From Polaromonas sp. JS666 (GTDB taxonomy: Bacteria; Pseudomonadota; Gammaproteobacteria; Burkholderiales; Burkholderiaceae_C), in contig NC_007948.1 of assembly GCF_000013865.1 (NCBI RefSeq), positions 2,294,001 through 2,358,000 on the forward strand: 64,000 bases of DNA, read 5' to 3'. Within the stretch, counting starts at the first letter, position 1; each line of letters starts with the position of its first letter. This document shows, in pieces, positions 19,268 through 29,469 of the stretch. Both the position numbers and the translations under genes were made by a program. Under the pieces are notes generated by a model that was given only the letters and a program-made list of their open reading frames with translations, was not told the DNA's origin and ran no database searches.

Positions 19268-19630
19268 TCAGCAGGCCCCGCAGGATGCGGTGTTGGTTAC
19301 CTCACAGGCCTCGCCTTGGCAGCAATGCTCGGTCAGGTAAGTCAGCAGCGCGGTCATCTGGCCGAAGTTTGCGCGGTAAATCAGGTTGCGACCGCGCGCT
19401 TCGCTGCGGACCAAACCCGAATAAGCCAGCTCTTTCAAGTGGAACGACAGCGCGCTGGGCGCCACACCCAGTTGCTCCGCCATGGCCCCCGGCGTCAGGC
19501 CATCGGGCCCAGCCGCCACCAGGGCCCGAAAAGCCCGCAGCCGTTGGGCCTGGGCCAAGGCGGCCAGCGCCTTTACGGCGGCACTTTCGTCCAGTGGGGT
19601 CAGCTCAATGGGGTGTGCTAAATATTCCAT
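19268..19630 (-). CDS. arsR: ArsR-family arsenic-responsive repressor
   Basis: The 120-residue winged-helix protein has recognition helix region APSALSFHLKELAYSGLV and a beta wing RSEARGRNLIYRANF. The C terminus carries CCQGEAC and a final CGAC. Such clustered cysteines can bind As(III) in ArsR variants whose sensor site is outside the DNA-binding helix. It heads the leftward operon and shares a 72 bp promoter region with the divergent arsC-arsH pair. It probably represses both sides. Confidence 0.92.
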   Translation of the reverse strand: MEYLAHPIELTPLDESAAVKALAALAQAQRLRAFRALVAAGPDGLTPGAMAEQLGVAPSALSFHLKELAYSGLVRSEARGRNLIYRANFGQMTALLTYLTEHCCQGEACEVTNTASCGAC

Positions 19631-19632
19631 AG

Positions 19633-19648
19633 TTCAAATATAATTGAA
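19633..19648. promoter_or_regulatory. Probable ArsR operator
   Basis: TTCAA-ATATAA-TTGAA is a perfect 5 bp inverted repeat with a 6 bp spacer, lying 3 bp upstream of the arsR ATG and followed by two further TTGAA half sites up to 19661. TTCAAnnnnnnTTGAA-like sites are bound by ArsR repressors, and the position in the divergent ars promoter supports this. Confidence 0.6.
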
Positions 19649-19702
19649 TCATTGAATTGAAGCAACCCCGCAATCCACCCATTCCTTCAGGAGTCAAAGC
19701 GC

Positions 19703-20134
19703 ATGTCTTCCGTCACGATCTATCACAACCCCCAATGCGGCACCTCGCGCAACGTACTGGCGCTGATCCGCAATACCGGCGTCGAGCCCGAAGTCATTGA
19801 GTACCTGAAAACACCGCCTACGCGGGAAAAACTGCTGGAACTGATCGCGCAGATGGCGGTGCCGGTGAGGGAGGTCATCAGGCAAAAAGGAACGCCGTAT
19901 GGGGAGCTCGGCCTGGACGACCCAGCGCTGCCGGATGAGGCCCTGATCGACGCCATGCTGGCCCACCCCATCCTGATCAACCGGCCCATCGTGGTGACGC
20001 CGCTGGCCACGCGCCTGTGCCGCCCCTCGGAAGCCGTGCTGGACATCCTGCCCCTGCCGCAGCGCGGCGCGTTCGCCAAGGAAGACGGCGAACAGGTCGT
20101 CAATGAGCGGGGAGAGCGTGTTGCAGGCCGTTAG
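19703..20134 (+). CDS. arsC: Arsenate reductase, glutaredoxin-coupled ArsC type
   Basis: The 143-residue thioredoxin-fold enzyme has the catalytic cysteine in [14 protein letters not shown] (residue 12) and the arsenate-binding arginines in [17 protein letters not shown] near residue 95-105. It uses glutathione and glutaredoxin to reduce arsenate to arsenite. It overlaps arsH by 32 bases, so the two are co-transcribed, divergently from arsR. Confidence 0.95.
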   Translation: MSSVTIYHNPQCGTSRNVLALIRNTGVEPEVIEYLKTPPTREKLLELIAQMAVPVREVIRQKGTPYGELGLDDPALPDEALIDAMLAHPILINRPIVVTPLATRLCRPSEAVLDILPLPQRGAFAKEDGEQVVNERGERVAGR

Positions 20135-20858
20135 TCCCTCGCCGATGGATCTGCCGAACATCGATCCGGCGCTTTTTGTACAGCCGGTAACCGGGCTGCG
20201 AGGCCCAGCGCCCGGCATGCACGCGCCGCGCATCCTGCTGCTTTACGGTTCGGTGCGCGAGCGCTCCTACAGCCGCCTCGCCAGCGAGGAAGCGGCGCGC
20301 CTGCTGCAGGCCATGGGCGCGCAGACCCGGACCTTCGACCCCAGCGGCCTGCCGCTGCCCGACGATGCACCCGACACGCATCCCAAGGTGCAGGAACTGC
20401 GGCAATTGGCGCAATGGGCTGAGGGCATGGTCTGGTGCTCGCCCGAGCGGCACGGCGCCATGACCGGCATCATGAAGTCGCAGATCGACTGGATACCCCT
20501 GGCCGACGGCGCGGTGCGGCCCACGCAGGGCAAGACGCTGGCGCTGATGCAGGTCTCGGGCGGCTCCCAGTCCTTCAACGCCGTCAACCAGATGCGGGTG
20601 CTGGGCCGCTGGATGCGCATGCTGACCATTCCCAACCAGTCGTCAGTGGCCAAGGCTTTTCTCGAGTTTGACGAAGCCGGGCGCATGAAACCCTCGGCCT
20701 ACTACGACCGCGTGGTGGACGTGATGGAAGAGCTGGTGAAGTTCACGCTGCTGACGCGCGATATGTCGGCCTGGCTGACGGACCGCTACAGCGAGCGCAG
20801 GGAGAGCGCGGACGCGCTGGCCAAGCGGGTCAACCAGCGCGCGCTAAGTGGACTCTGA
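20103..20858 (+). CDS. arsH: ArsH, NADPH-dependent FMN reductase of arsenic loci
   Basis: The protein has 251 residues from the ATG at 20103; an internal ATG at 20145 ([11 protein letters not shown]) is an alternative because the family core begins there. The flavodoxin-like fold shows the FMN phosphate loop [22 protein letters not shown], then [20 protein letters not shown] and [22 protein letters not shown], all typical of ArsH. ArsH oxidises toxic trivalent methylarsenicals to pentavalent forms. It is coupled to the preceding arsC. Confidence 0.95.
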   Translation: MSGESVLQAVSPSPMDLPNIDPALFVQPVTGLRGPAPGMHAPRILLLYGSVRERSYSRLASEEAARLLQAMGAQTRTFDPSGLPLPDDAPDTHPKVQELRQLAQWAEGMVWCSPERHGAMTGIMKSQIDWIPLADGAVRPTQGKTLALMQVSGGSQSFNAVNQMRVLGRWMRMLTIPNQSSVAKAFLEFDEAGRMKPSAYYDRVVDVMEELVKFTLLTRDMSAWLTDRYSERRESADALAKRVNQRALSGL

Positions 20859-20889
20859 GCTTCCCCGGGAGTGCGAAAAAACTATTTCC

Positions 20890-22140
20890 CTACAGCAACA
20901 ACATCGCTGCCGCGATGATGGTTGGCAGCAGCGCACCGAGCAATAGCCCGCCGGCGCCGATGGATTCATCGTTAAAGCCCTGCTTGAGCAAGGCAATGCC
21001 GGCCGGGTTGGGAGCGTTCGCAATCACGGTCAGACCTCCGCCCGCGACGGCACCGGCAACCAGCATGTACTTGGCCGAATCACTCATGCCTTCAATCAGC
21101 GACCCCAGATAGGTTAGTGCAGCGTTGTCTGTGATGGCGGTCAGACCGAGGGCGCCAAAGAACAGGGCGGTTGGCTCCAGGCCGGACACGATGGGCTGCA
21201 GCCACCACTGCTGCATGCCCCCGAGCACCACCAGACCGGCAAGGAAGAAACCCACGAGTAAAGCCTCCTTCAGGATGAGGGGCGTCTGGTAGCGGGAATA
21301 GGCCTGCGTGAAACCGAGGAAGAGCAGGAACAGGCCGAGGAATATCACCGGGTGGTGGGCGAACGCCACGACGGTCGCGAGGAATGCCAGGTGAATCGCG
21401 CTGACGAGGGCTGGAATGCGCCGCTCACGGTCTTCGGGCGATGCTGGCTCAGCATCATCAAGATGCCGACGCAGCACCAGCGTAACAGCCGTGGCGTTGA
21501 TAACGACAGCGATGACGGCCTTCCAGCCGAAGTGTGTCACCATAAAGGCACTGTCCCAGTTCCAGGTGGCGGCCACCATGAGAACAGGGGGTGCAGCGAA
21601 GGAGGTCAAGGTGCCGCCCACGGAGATGTTTACGAACAAGACCCCGAGTGCGGCGTACTTTAACCACTCCGGAATGCCGGCGCGGAACACCAGGGAGCCG
21701 AGCATCAGCGCAGCAAGCGTCATTGCCGCTGGCTCGGTAATCAAGGAGCCGATCAGGGGCACCAGAGCCAGGCAAAGCCAGACTTGAGCGACGACGGTTC
21801 GAACCGGTGCGAACCTGGCGAAAGAGGCCACCAACGCCTTGATGACTTCCACAACTGGCCGTGATGCAGCCACCACCATGATGACGAACACAAACAAAGG
21901 TTCGGTGTACTGCCGGGACTCGGCGTACTCGATGGCTTGTGAACCTCCGACCACGAGAGCCATAACGGTGATGAGCACGACGGCCCAGAAGCCGAAGACG
22001 ACCTCCACTTCACCGAGCAGATGGAATAGGCCAGCATGGCGAGGGTGGCGGTGTGCCAGCCGCTCAAATAACTTTGTCGAGAAGGTGTGGACCAACGCGA
22101 ATGCAAAGAGAATGGCTCCGATGATGTCGATATTTGGCAT
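20890..22140 (-). CDS. Putative Na+/H+ antiporter-type membrane protein
   Basis: The protein has 416 residues from the ATG at 22140, with GAGGTC upstream. It has about ten hydrophobic segments and resembles the putative Na+/H+ antiporter family with conserved NISVGGTLTSFAAPPVLM and ITDNAALTYLG. It is convergent with arsH. A universal stress protein gene lies 151 bp upstream on the same strand, so they may share a transcript. Its ion is unproven. It is not similar enough to ArsB to call it an arsenite pump. Confidence 0.75.
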   Translation of the reverse strand: MPNIDIIGAILFAFALVHTFSTKLFERLAHRHPRHAGLFHLLGEVEVVFGFWAVVLITVMALVVGGSQAIEYAESRQYTEPLFVFVIMVVAASRPVVEVIKALVASFARFAPVRTVVAQVWLCLALVPLIGSLITEPAAMTLAALMLGSLVFRAGIPEWLKYAALGVLFVNISVGGTLTSFAAPPVLMVAATWNWDSAFMVTHFGWKAVIAVVINATAVTLVLRRHLDDAEPASPEDRERRIPALVSAIHLAFLATVVAFAHHPVIFLGLFLLFLGFTQAYSRYQTPLILKEALLVGFFLAGLVVLGGMQQWWLQPIVSGLEPTALFFGALGLTAITDNAALTYLGSLIEGMSDSAKYMLVAGAVAGGGLTVIANAPNPAGIALLKQGFNDESIGAGGLLLGALLPTIIAAAMLLL

Positions 22141-22291
22141 AGTGATTGACCTCGGAGCCAATCATACGGGGCGAATCAGCCTTCTAGACGCGGCTGCACA
22201 AGAGGCTCCTCAGCCAAGGAAATCTGGTCCACCGATTGTGGACGCGGCGATCAGTAAGGTTGCGCAATATGCTTCTGATGAAGCAAGGCAC

Positions 22292-22714
22292 CTACTTGAT
22301 CAGGATAACTGGCACCTCGACCAAGTGCACGACGCGAGTGGCGACAGAGCCGATCATGACGTTGGCGATCGGTCCCATGCCGCGTGTCCCCATGACTACC
22401 CCATCACAGCGTGTTTCACGCACTTGCGCTGCGATTTCGCTGGCGGCCGCGCCAACGCGGTAGTGTGCCTGATAGGGAATACCAGCTTGGTCGAGAATCT
22501 GTCGTGCCGGCTGAAGCACCTGATCCGCCTCACTCGCATACAGGTCATTGACCTCTATGTTGGTCAAGGTGGCGTGGGATCTGAGTGACATGGGATCAAG
22601 CACGTGCAGCAGTTCAAGTTCCAGGGTGGATTTTTCTTGCACCGCTGTGGCTGCATAGCGCACTGCGCGCAATGCATTGGGAGAGCCATCAAAAGGAATA
22701 AGTATTTTTTGCAT
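22292..22714 (-). CDS. Universal stress protein (UspA family)
   Basis: The protein has 140 residues from the ATG at 22714. The N-terminal strand and loop ILIPFDGSPNALRAVRYA and the C-terminal nucleotide loop GTRGMGPIANVMIGSVATRVV (G-2X-G-9X-G-S/T) mark an ATP-binding USP. The last strand, VPVILIK, is typical. The gene lies upstream of the antiporter on the same strand. Confidence 0.92.
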   Translation of the reverse strand: MQKILIPFDGSPNALRAVRYAATAVQEKSTLELELLHVLDPMSLRSHATLTNIEVNDLYASEADQVLQPARQILDQAGIPYQAHYRVGAAASEIAAQVRETRCDGVVMGTRGMGPIANVMIGSVATRVVHLVEVPVILIK

Positions 22715-23007
22715 GCTATTTTCCAAAAGGTTCTCGCTGAACCCGCATGTCGGCGCGCGCATCGCACAAGCCGCACCATTGCCAAGCTGTTCCTGCGAAG
22801 GATACTGCGACCGTGCAAGTTCTCTATTTGGTGCAGATCAAATCAATTCATACTGAGGCCAAGCACGGCCTTTCGTGTATGTATGGCCCCGACACCTTTT
22901 GCAAGATTTTTTTGGTGACTGGAAACAGTTTGCATGCATGTATACGGCTTGCTAATGAGCAAGTGCACACACGCCCGCAGCCTCGATGAGATTTGCACAC
23001 CCAGTCC

Positions 23008-23412
23008 TCAGCAAATTGGCGGCTTGATCCCGAGGGACACCATCGCTGTGGCGGAGATGGGCTCAACGCCGTCGATTGCGGAGATCTTCTTGCACAGGGC
23101 CGAGCGTTTCATGAACGCTTTGATCCAGCCTTCAGCGCGCTTGACGCGTTGTTCCAATTCCTGAATCTGCTGCACCAACTCCAAGAGCATGGCTTGGCAA
23201 ACGCTGGTCACCTTGCCTTCGCAATTGGCCAGAATCTGCGGCGCAGCACGCTTGAAAGCCTCTGGTGACTTGGCAATCGTCACGCCTCGCTTCCCCGGCA
23301 AGCCCTGAACTGACTGAGCGCGGTGCGCTGCTGGACCAGCAGCTCGCGTACGCACGCAATGGACCGCCTGTATATCCTGTTGCTCGACCGACTTCACCGT
23401 GACGAAGCGCAT
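23008..23412 (-). pseudogene. IS110-family transposase remnant
   Basis: The reading frame contains a stretch typical of the middle of IS110-family transposases: FVTVKSVEQQDIQAVH, then AIDGVEPISATAMV. The N-terminal RuvC-like catalytic region is absent, the middle (RAAGPAAHRAQSVQGL) looks frameshifted, and family similarity stops near 23030 after SATAMV. It is a degenerate internal fragment abutting another transposase fragment at about 23412. Confidence 0.65.
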
Positions 23413-23414
23413 CG

Positions 23415-23633
23415 CCGGCCGGCTGGCAACCGTTGGTCAGTCACGAGGTGATCGTTCAGTTGATCGCCAACACGACCACCCAGGCCGGACTGAAAATTCG
23501 CGCCGAACTCGACACGGGCCATTACCCTACAGGCATCAGCGTCACCGACGCCGAGTTGGCCGCGTTGAATCTCAAGCGCGCCAACTTCCATGGTGACTGG
23601 AACTACACGTTGCTGCCGCTCTGGAAAAAATAA
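23415..23633 (+). pseudogene. ISAzo13-family transposase C-terminal fragment
   Basis: The frame reads LVSHEVIVQLIANTTT, then AELDTGHYPTGI and ends FHGDWNYTLLPLWKK, which matches my memory of the C terminus of ISAzo13-type transposases. No start or N-terminal part exists. The sequence switches directly to the oppositely oriented IS110 fragment, suggesting nested insertion followed by deletion. Confidence 0.6.
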
Positions 23634-23799
23634 TAGTCAACTTATTTTGCCGCGACTCCTTACCCCTGAACTCGCCGGGCTTCAATCCGCTAGAAATTTG
23701 CTAAAGGATGGAAAAGGACGGCAAGGCGGTCACCGATGCCGATGGGCAGGCAGGAGGCGGATTGTGGTAGTGCCTCCGGCATCGAGTCGTCACGGCCCG

Positions 23800-23949
23800 C
23801 TACAGGCGTCCTCCTTTGTAGTGTGAAACCTGTTCCAGTTGCGACATATCGCCAGAGGAAGTTGTGGTCTTTCCGCCCATGCCTATGGAAGAACAGCCGG
23901 CAGAAATAAGAACCACGACCACGAGGGCAATCGATGCGAGCTTGCTCAT
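23800..23949 (-). CDS. Small putative lipoprotein
   Basis: A 49-residue product starts at the ATG at 23949, preceded by an excellent AGGAGACTTTC ribosome site. The signal peptide MSKLASIALVVVVLISAGC ends in a lipobox (SAGC), so the mature, acylated protein is only about 31 residues and contains KTTTSSGDMSQLEQVSHY. The function is unknown. It lies between transposase remnants and the mer module, in an accessory region. Confidence 0.6.
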   Translation of the reverse strand: MSKLASIALVVVVLISAGCSSIGMGGKTTTSSGDMSQLEQVSHYKGGRL

Positions 23950-24044
23950 GAAAGTCTCCTTGCGATTCCAGGGATAAGGGAGTGCGGAATTCGCCGGGAA
24001 CCAGGACGGCGAGCCCTGCAGAGCAGCAAAGGCAACCGCGACGC

Positions 24045-24224
24045 TCAAGGAACCAGCAAAGTTGGCCGCTTTTTGTGCAATTGCGAGTGAGACGCTCTAA
24101 ACAGAAATTCGCTTGAAAGCGCCCGCCGGTTACGGGCCAGGGCAAAATTTGCAGAGGTATTTTTTTTGACCTCCTTGTAACCAACCCGCACCATGGAACG
24201 AATACGAGGGTTGGCCGTGATCAT
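24045..24224 (-). CDS. Possible 59-residue ORF with strong ribosome site at the mer module edge
   Basis: The ATG at 24224 follows GGAGGAG with 7 bp spacing, one of the best Shine-Dalgarno matches in the window. The product starts MITANPRIRSMVRVGYKEV and has many basic residues, with no recognised domain. A run of eight A follows the GTC codon of KEV at 24165-24172. The ribosome site lies exactly at the breakpoint where similarity to the mer-associated urf2 ends, so it may be fortuitous. Confidence 0.35.
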   Translation of the reverse strand: MITANPRIRSMVRVGYKEVKKNTSANFALARNRRALSSEFLFRASHSQLHKKRPTLLVP

Positions 24225-24237
24225 GGTGGCACTCCTC

Positions 24238-24300
24238 CAGGCTGGCAGTGAAGCTCAAACTGTCCTGTCTCGACCGCCTGCACCAGTTGCGTCGCTGTTC
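24238..24300 (-). pseudogene. Truncated urf2 (EAL-domain ORF) remnant after merE
   Basis: Directly after merE the minus strand reads QLVQAVETGQFELHCQP, matching the start of the EAL-type urf2 that follows merE in Tn21/Tn501 (LAQAVERGQLELHYQP from memory). Similarity stops at about 24238 after CAGCC. The upstream start region is frameshifted, so nothing functional remains. Confidence 0.6.
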
Positions 24301-24321
24301 ATCCGGCTGGCTGGGAAACGG

Positions 24322-24558
24322 TCACGATCTTCCCTTGAAGGCCCGCAGCAGTCGTGCCACTGAAAGGCCGAATAAGCCGGTCAGCGCAATGGCTGCAACA
24401 ACCCAGTGCTCCCCTATGAAAGCACCAGCGGTCGTTCCGGCCAGCACGGCGGCGAGAACGGGTAGATGACAGGGGCAGGTCAACACGGCAAGCGCACCCC
24501 ACAGGTAGCCAGAAAGTGGCTTGCGTGTCTCAACGGGAATACGCTCAGGACTGCTCAT
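24322..24558 (-). CDS. merE: MerE mercury transporter
   Basis: This 78-residue inner-membrane protein has two membrane helices and the metal-binding CPC of LTCPCHLPVLAAV near residue 25. It ends in the typical basic tail LLRAFKGRS. MerE takes up Hg(II) and methylmercury. The ATG at 24558 overlaps the position where an intact merD would stop. Confidence 0.93.
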   Translation of the reverse strand: MSSPERIPVETRKPLSGYLWGALAVLTCPCHLPVLAAVLAGTTAGAFIGEHWVVAAIALTGLFGLSVARLLRAFKGRS

Positions 24559-24589
24559 GGCGAAATCTCCGTATCGCGTGCCAGTTCGG

Positions 24590-24919
24590 TTAGCTGACAG
24601 GCCAGCTGCGCTTCCAAGCCTGCTGCGCCTGACGCCGGCGCTCCACGAGCTGGCGCAGATCAGTAAGATACGCCAGCGCTTCATCGCCGTCTGCGGCATC
24701 CAGCGCCCGACGCAGCCGCGTTAGCGTGTCGAGGCCGATGTCTGCTTCGAAAGCGGCCCGCACGAAGCACAGCCGCTGCAAAGCATCCGCATCGAGCAAG
24801 CCGTAGCCGCCTGCGGTGCGGTCCACAGGCCGCAACAACCCACGCAGCATGTAGTCGCGCACGACATGCACACTCACACCGGCATCCAGGGCCAGATGGG
24901 ACACCGTGCAGGCGTTCAT
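24590..24919 (-). CDS. merD: MerD co-regulator, C terminus altered by frameshift
   Basis: The 109-residue MerR-like protein has the helix-turn-helix [24 protein letters not shown] and [17 protein letters not shown]. After [10 protein letters not shown] the frame gives AWKRSWPVS and stops at 24590. Reading one base differently from about 24617-24620 gives [17 protein letters not shown] and a stop overlapping the merE ATG, which is the normal mer gene junction. A single-base deletion has therefore probably replaced the last 20 or so residues. MerD normally antagonises MerR to shut the operon down; the DNA-binding part is intact. Confidence 0.88.
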   Translation of the reverse strand: MNACTVSHLALDAGVSVHVVRDYMLRGLLRPVDRTAGGYGLLDADALQRLCFVRAAFEADIGLDTLTRLRRALDAADGDEALAYLTDLRQLVERRRQAQQAWKRSWPVS

Positions 24920-24936
24920 CGAACACCTTCTTTTCT

Positions 24937-27082
<2,146 letters not shown>

Positions 27083-27110
27083 GTGTCGCTCCCGAGTCAG
27101 ATCCAGCGGC

Positions 27111-27386
27111 TTACCGCTTGACGCTGGACGGATAGCCCGCATCTTCGGTCGACTTGGTCAGCTTCTGGACGCTGGTTTTGGCATCGTCGAAGGTGACGAC
27201 GGCCTCACGCTTGTCGAAACTCACGTCGGTCTTGCTTACACCCGCTACTTTCGAGATGGCCTTTTTGACAGTGATTGGACAGGCAGCGCAGGTCATGCCC
27301 GGCACCGACAGCGTAACGGTCTGGGTGGAGGCCAACACGGGGGCAACGACGGCGACAAGTGCGAGGGAGGCAAACAGTTTTTTCAC
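27111..27386 (-). CDS. merP: MerP periplasmic mercury-binding protein
   Basis: The GTG at 27386, with AGGAG 5 bases upstream, gives 91 residues, the exact family length. A signal peptide (KKLFASLALVAVVAPVLAS) precedes a ferredoxin-like heavy-metal domain with GMTCAACPITVKKAI. It captures Hg(II) in the periplasm and hands it to MerT. Confidence 0.96.
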   Translation of the reverse strand: MKKLFASLALVAVVAPVLASTQTVTLSVPGMTCAACPITVKKAISKVAGVSKTDVSFDKREAVVTFDDAKTSVQKLTKSTEDAGYPSSVKR

Positions 27387-27399
27387 GGTGAACTCCTGA

Positions 27400-27750
27400 T
27401 TAGTAGAAAAATGGCATGACATAGGGAAAACCGAGCGCGACCAAGACCAGCACGGCCACTATCCAGAAAATGAGCTGGTAGGTAGTCCGCACCTGCGGGA
27501 TTGCGCAAACCTCGCCCGGCTGGCATGCCTGTACGGGCTGGAAAATGCGCAGCCAAGCGAAGGACATCGCCACCAGTGCCGCGCCGATGAAGATCGGGCG
27601 GTACGGCTCCACCGCCGTTAAATTGCCGATCCAGGCCCCACTGAATCCCAGTGCGACCAGTACCAGCGGCCCCAGGCAGCAAGTGGAGGCAAGGATGGCG
27701 GCCAGCCCGCCGGCGAAGAGGGCACCACGAACATTTTGTGGTTCAGACAT
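27400..27750 (-). CDS. merT: MerT mercuric transport protein
   Basis: This 116-residue inner-membrane protein has three helices. The first helix bears the cysteine pair in STCCLGPLVLVALG, and the cytoplasmic loop has ACQPGEVC. It imports Hg(II) received from MerP. It is the first gene of the mer operon, downstream of the MerR-controlled promoter. Confidence 0.97.
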   Translation of the reverse strand: MSEPQNVRGALFAGGLAAILASTCCLGPLVLVALGFSGAWIGNLTAVEPYRPIFIGAALVAMSFAWLRIFQPVQACQPGEVCAIPQVRTTYQLIFWIVAVLVLVALGFPYVMPFFY

Positions 27751-27785
27751 GTGTTTGTGCTTTCGAAACTGGAATGAATGGCGTA

Positions 27786-27816
27786 ACCTTATTTCCGTAG
27801 TAATGTACGGAGTCAA
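27786..27816 (-). promoter_or_regulatory. mer promoter/operator (P merT) bound by MerR
   Basis: On the minus strand -35 TTGACT (27811-27816) and -10 TAAGGT (27786-27791) are separated by 19 bp, the overlong spacer typical of MerR-activated promoters. The spacer holds the dyad CCGTAC-ATTA-CTACGG (27795-27810), matching the Tn21 operator except for one arm base. MerR-Hg untwists this DNA to activate merTPCADE. Confidence 0.92.
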
Positions 27817-27821
27817 GCGAT

Positions 27822-28256
27822 ATGCAAAATATTTTTGGGAATTTGACCATTGGCGTTTTTGCCAAGGCGGCCGGGGTCAACGTGGAGACCATCCGGTTCT
27901 ATCAGCGCAAGGGCCTGCTGCCGGAGCCAGACAAGCCTTACGGCAGCATTCGCCGGTATGGCGAGGCGGATGTAACGCGGGTGCGGTTTGTGAAATCGGC
28001 CCAGCGACTGGGCTTCAGCCTGGACGAGATCGCCGAATTGCTCAGATTGGAGGATGGCACCCACTGCCGCGAAGCCAGTAACCTGGCCGAGCACAAGCTC
28101 CAGGACGTGCGCGAAAAGATGGCTGACCTGGCGCGCATGGAAACCGTGCTATCCAAGCTTGTGTGCGCCTGCCATGCACGGAAGGGGAACGTTTCCTGTC
28201 CGCTGATTGCGTCGCTCCAAGGGGAGAAAGAAACTTCCAGCTCCGGGGCGAAATAG
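27822..28256 (+). CDS. merR: MerR mercury-responsive activator/repressor
   Basis: The 144-residue protein is divergent from merT. It has an N-terminal helix-turn-helix ([24 protein letters not shown]), a dimerisation helix, and the three Hg-binding cysteines at C82, C117 and C126. It represses without mercury and activates with it, and it overlaps its own promoter with the mer operator. Confidence 0.97.
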   Translation: MQNIFGNLTIGVFAKAAGVNVETIRFYQRKGLLPEPDKPYGSIRRYGEADVTRVRFVKSAQRLGFSLDEIAELLRLEDGTHCREASNLAEHKLQDVREKMADLARMETVLSKLVCACHARKGNVSCPLIASLQGEKETSSSGAK

Positions 28257-28273
28257 TTGAGGAACACGCGGGC

Positions 28274-28309
28274 CTTAGCGTGCTTTATTTTCCGTTTTTG
28301 AGGCGCCCC
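28274..28309. repeat. Tn21-type terminal inverted repeat
   Basis: Read on the minus strand this 36 bp segment starts GGGGCGCCTC, continues AAAAACGGAAAATAAAGC and ends ACGCTAAG, closely matching the 38 bp end of Tn21/Tn501-family transposons. It marks the outer end of the mer module beside merR. No partner end was found. Confidence 0.85.
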
Positions 28310-28315
28310 GAGAAG

Positions 28316-28330
28316 TTCGGTTGAACCGAA
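28316..28330. other. Perfect palindrome next to the transposon end
   Basis: TTCGGTT-G-AACCGAA is a perfect 7 bp inverted repeat starting 7 bp beyond the terminal repeat. A near copy, TTCGGTT-T-AACCGGA, occurs at 33682-33696, about 5.4 kb away. Its role is unknown; it could be an operator or a recombination site. Confidence 0.4.
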
Positions 28331-28512
28331 GCGTTCAGGTAGGTGCGGAGAGGGCTACCCTCGTTTTGCAGCCCTTGCTTTTGAGATTTCACGCCGACGG
28401 AGGCCAGTCGACGGTGGAGGTAACCCACGTCATGGGCAGGGTCGAACCTAAACGGCTTGACCTTCCCATGGGGGCAAGCACTATCTTCATGTTCATGGCT
28501 TGTTGTTCCCCC

Positions 28513-28710
28513 ATGAAGACTATTGCACTTGAGCAACGCCTGCTGAGCGTCTATAAGCAGGCGGTCCGTCAACACAATTGGCTCGTCGCCGACCATCTGC
28601 TATCGGCCATCGAGGCCTGCGCACCGCCCGGCGCCGAACTGAGCGAGACGGTGGCCGAAGCCTACCGCGCCCTGGCCGCGCAGGCCACTGCGCCGGGCGA
28701 ACGTCAATGA
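28513..28710 (+). CDS. Small hypothetical protein
   Basis: The likely product has 65 residues from the ATG at 28513: MKTIALEQRLLSVYKQAV and a helical, mostly acidic remainder ending TAPGERQ. Upstream codons in frame are not protein-like. No ribosome site is obvious and no domain is recognised. It lies between the transposon end and a MerR-type operon, so it is accessory. A start farther upstream at 28468 is possible. Confidence 0.45.
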   Translation: MKTIALEQRLLSVYKQAVRQHNWLVADHLLSAIEACAPPGAELSETVAEAYRALAAQATAPGERQ

Positions 28711-28728
28711 CAGGGCAACGCCAGGCAC

Positions 28729-28759
28729 TTGACCTTCGCCTTAGGACGAAGGTTTGCAG
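28729..28759 (+). promoter_or_regulatory. MerR-type promoter of the merR-thioredoxin-ccdA operon
   Basis: TTGACC at 28729-28734 is followed by a 19 bp spacer and TTGCAG at 28754-28759. Across the spacer lies the perfect dyad ACCTTCG-CCTTAGGA-CGAAGGT (28732-28753). The long spacer with a centred dyad is the hallmark of MerR-family targets. The -10 is poor, as expected for an activator-dependent promoter. It reads into the regulator's own gene 37 bp downstream. Confidence 0.6.
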
Positions 28760-28795
28760 TTGTTCTTTTAAACCCTGTTTAAAGCACCGCTTCCC

Positions 28796-29212
28796 ATGCT
28801 TACGATCGGCAAACTTGCGGCACTGGCGGGTACCACACCCAACACTTTGCGCTATCACGAGCGCGAGGGCTTGATTCCGCCAGCGTCCAAAGGCGACAAC
28901 GGCTATCGCCTCTACGCGCAAGACGCGGCGCAACGTGTCCACTTCATAAGGCAAGCGCAGCAATGCGGCTTCGCGCTCGCGGAGATTCGAGCGCTGCTGA
29001 CTATCCCGCGGCAGGCATCGGCCGGCTGCTCCGACGTTCGTACCTTTGCTATCGAAAAGAAACTCGCTCTGGAAGCAAAGATCAAACTGATGAAAGCAAT
29101 GCCGGCGGAACTCGACCAATTGATCGGTGACTGCGTTGATGACAAACGCCCGCTGAATGATTGCCCTATTTTGAATGCGCTGAACCGCGTGCCCGTGGAG
29201 ATAACACATTGA
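28796..29212 (+). CDS. MerR-family metal-responsive regulator
   Basis: The 138-residue protein has the MerR helix-turn-helix (IGKLAALAGTTPNTLRYHEREGLIPP), the long dimerisation helix and a C-terminal pair of cysteines in GDCVDDKRPLNDCPI, plus C79 in SAGCSDVR. This resembles the Zn/Cd/Pb sensors ZntR, CadR and PbrR more than MerR itself. It overlaps the next gene's TTG start, so it is the first gene of an autoregulated operon. The metal is not certain. Confidence 0.87.
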   Translation: MLTIGKLAALAGTTPNTLRYHEREGLIPPASKGDNGYRLYAQDAAQRVHFIRQAQQCGFALAEIRALLTIPRQASAGCSDVRTFAIEKKLALEAKIKLMKAMPAELDQLIGDCVDDKRPLNDCPILNALNRVPVEITH

Positions 29213-29469
29213 AGATCGAAGTCTTTTATGCCGATGGCTGCGGCAGTTGCAGCGCGGCCAGGCAAGAATTGAAGCAGGCGGTGCTTGAAGCGTTCCCCAC
29301 CGGCGCAGCCTGGAGCGAAATCGATATTGTCAAAAATATTGACTATGCGGTGGAGCTGGGTGTACTCACCGTTCCGGCCGTTGCGATTGACGGGGCACTC
29401 GCGTTTGCCAAGCTGCCAACAGCGCAGCAGCTTGTCTCTGAGCTGGCGGCACGCGTGGAAAGCAACTGA
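29209..29469 (+). CDS. Small thioredoxin-fold protein with CGSC motif
   Basis: The TTG at 29209 overlaps the regulator's stop (TTGA) and follows GGAG, giving 86 residues. It opens KIEVFYADGCGSCSAARQEL, with the CxxC at residues 11-14, and contains the cis-proline region VLTVPAVAIDG, so it is a minimal redox or metal-binding thioredoxin. It has no signal peptide. It is coupled to the CcdA-like gene, suggesting electron transfer between them. Confidence 0.8.
   Translation: MKIEVFYADGCGSCSAARQELKQAVLEAFPTGAAWSEIDIVKNIDYAVELGVLTVPAVAIDGALAFAKLPTAQQLVSELAARVESN

Noticed and set aside
20890..22140. Antiporter-like gene as an ArsB arsenite pump
   Set aside because: Its conserved segments fit the putative Na+/H+ antiporter family, and it lies convergent to arsH with its own neighbour, not in the ars transcript.
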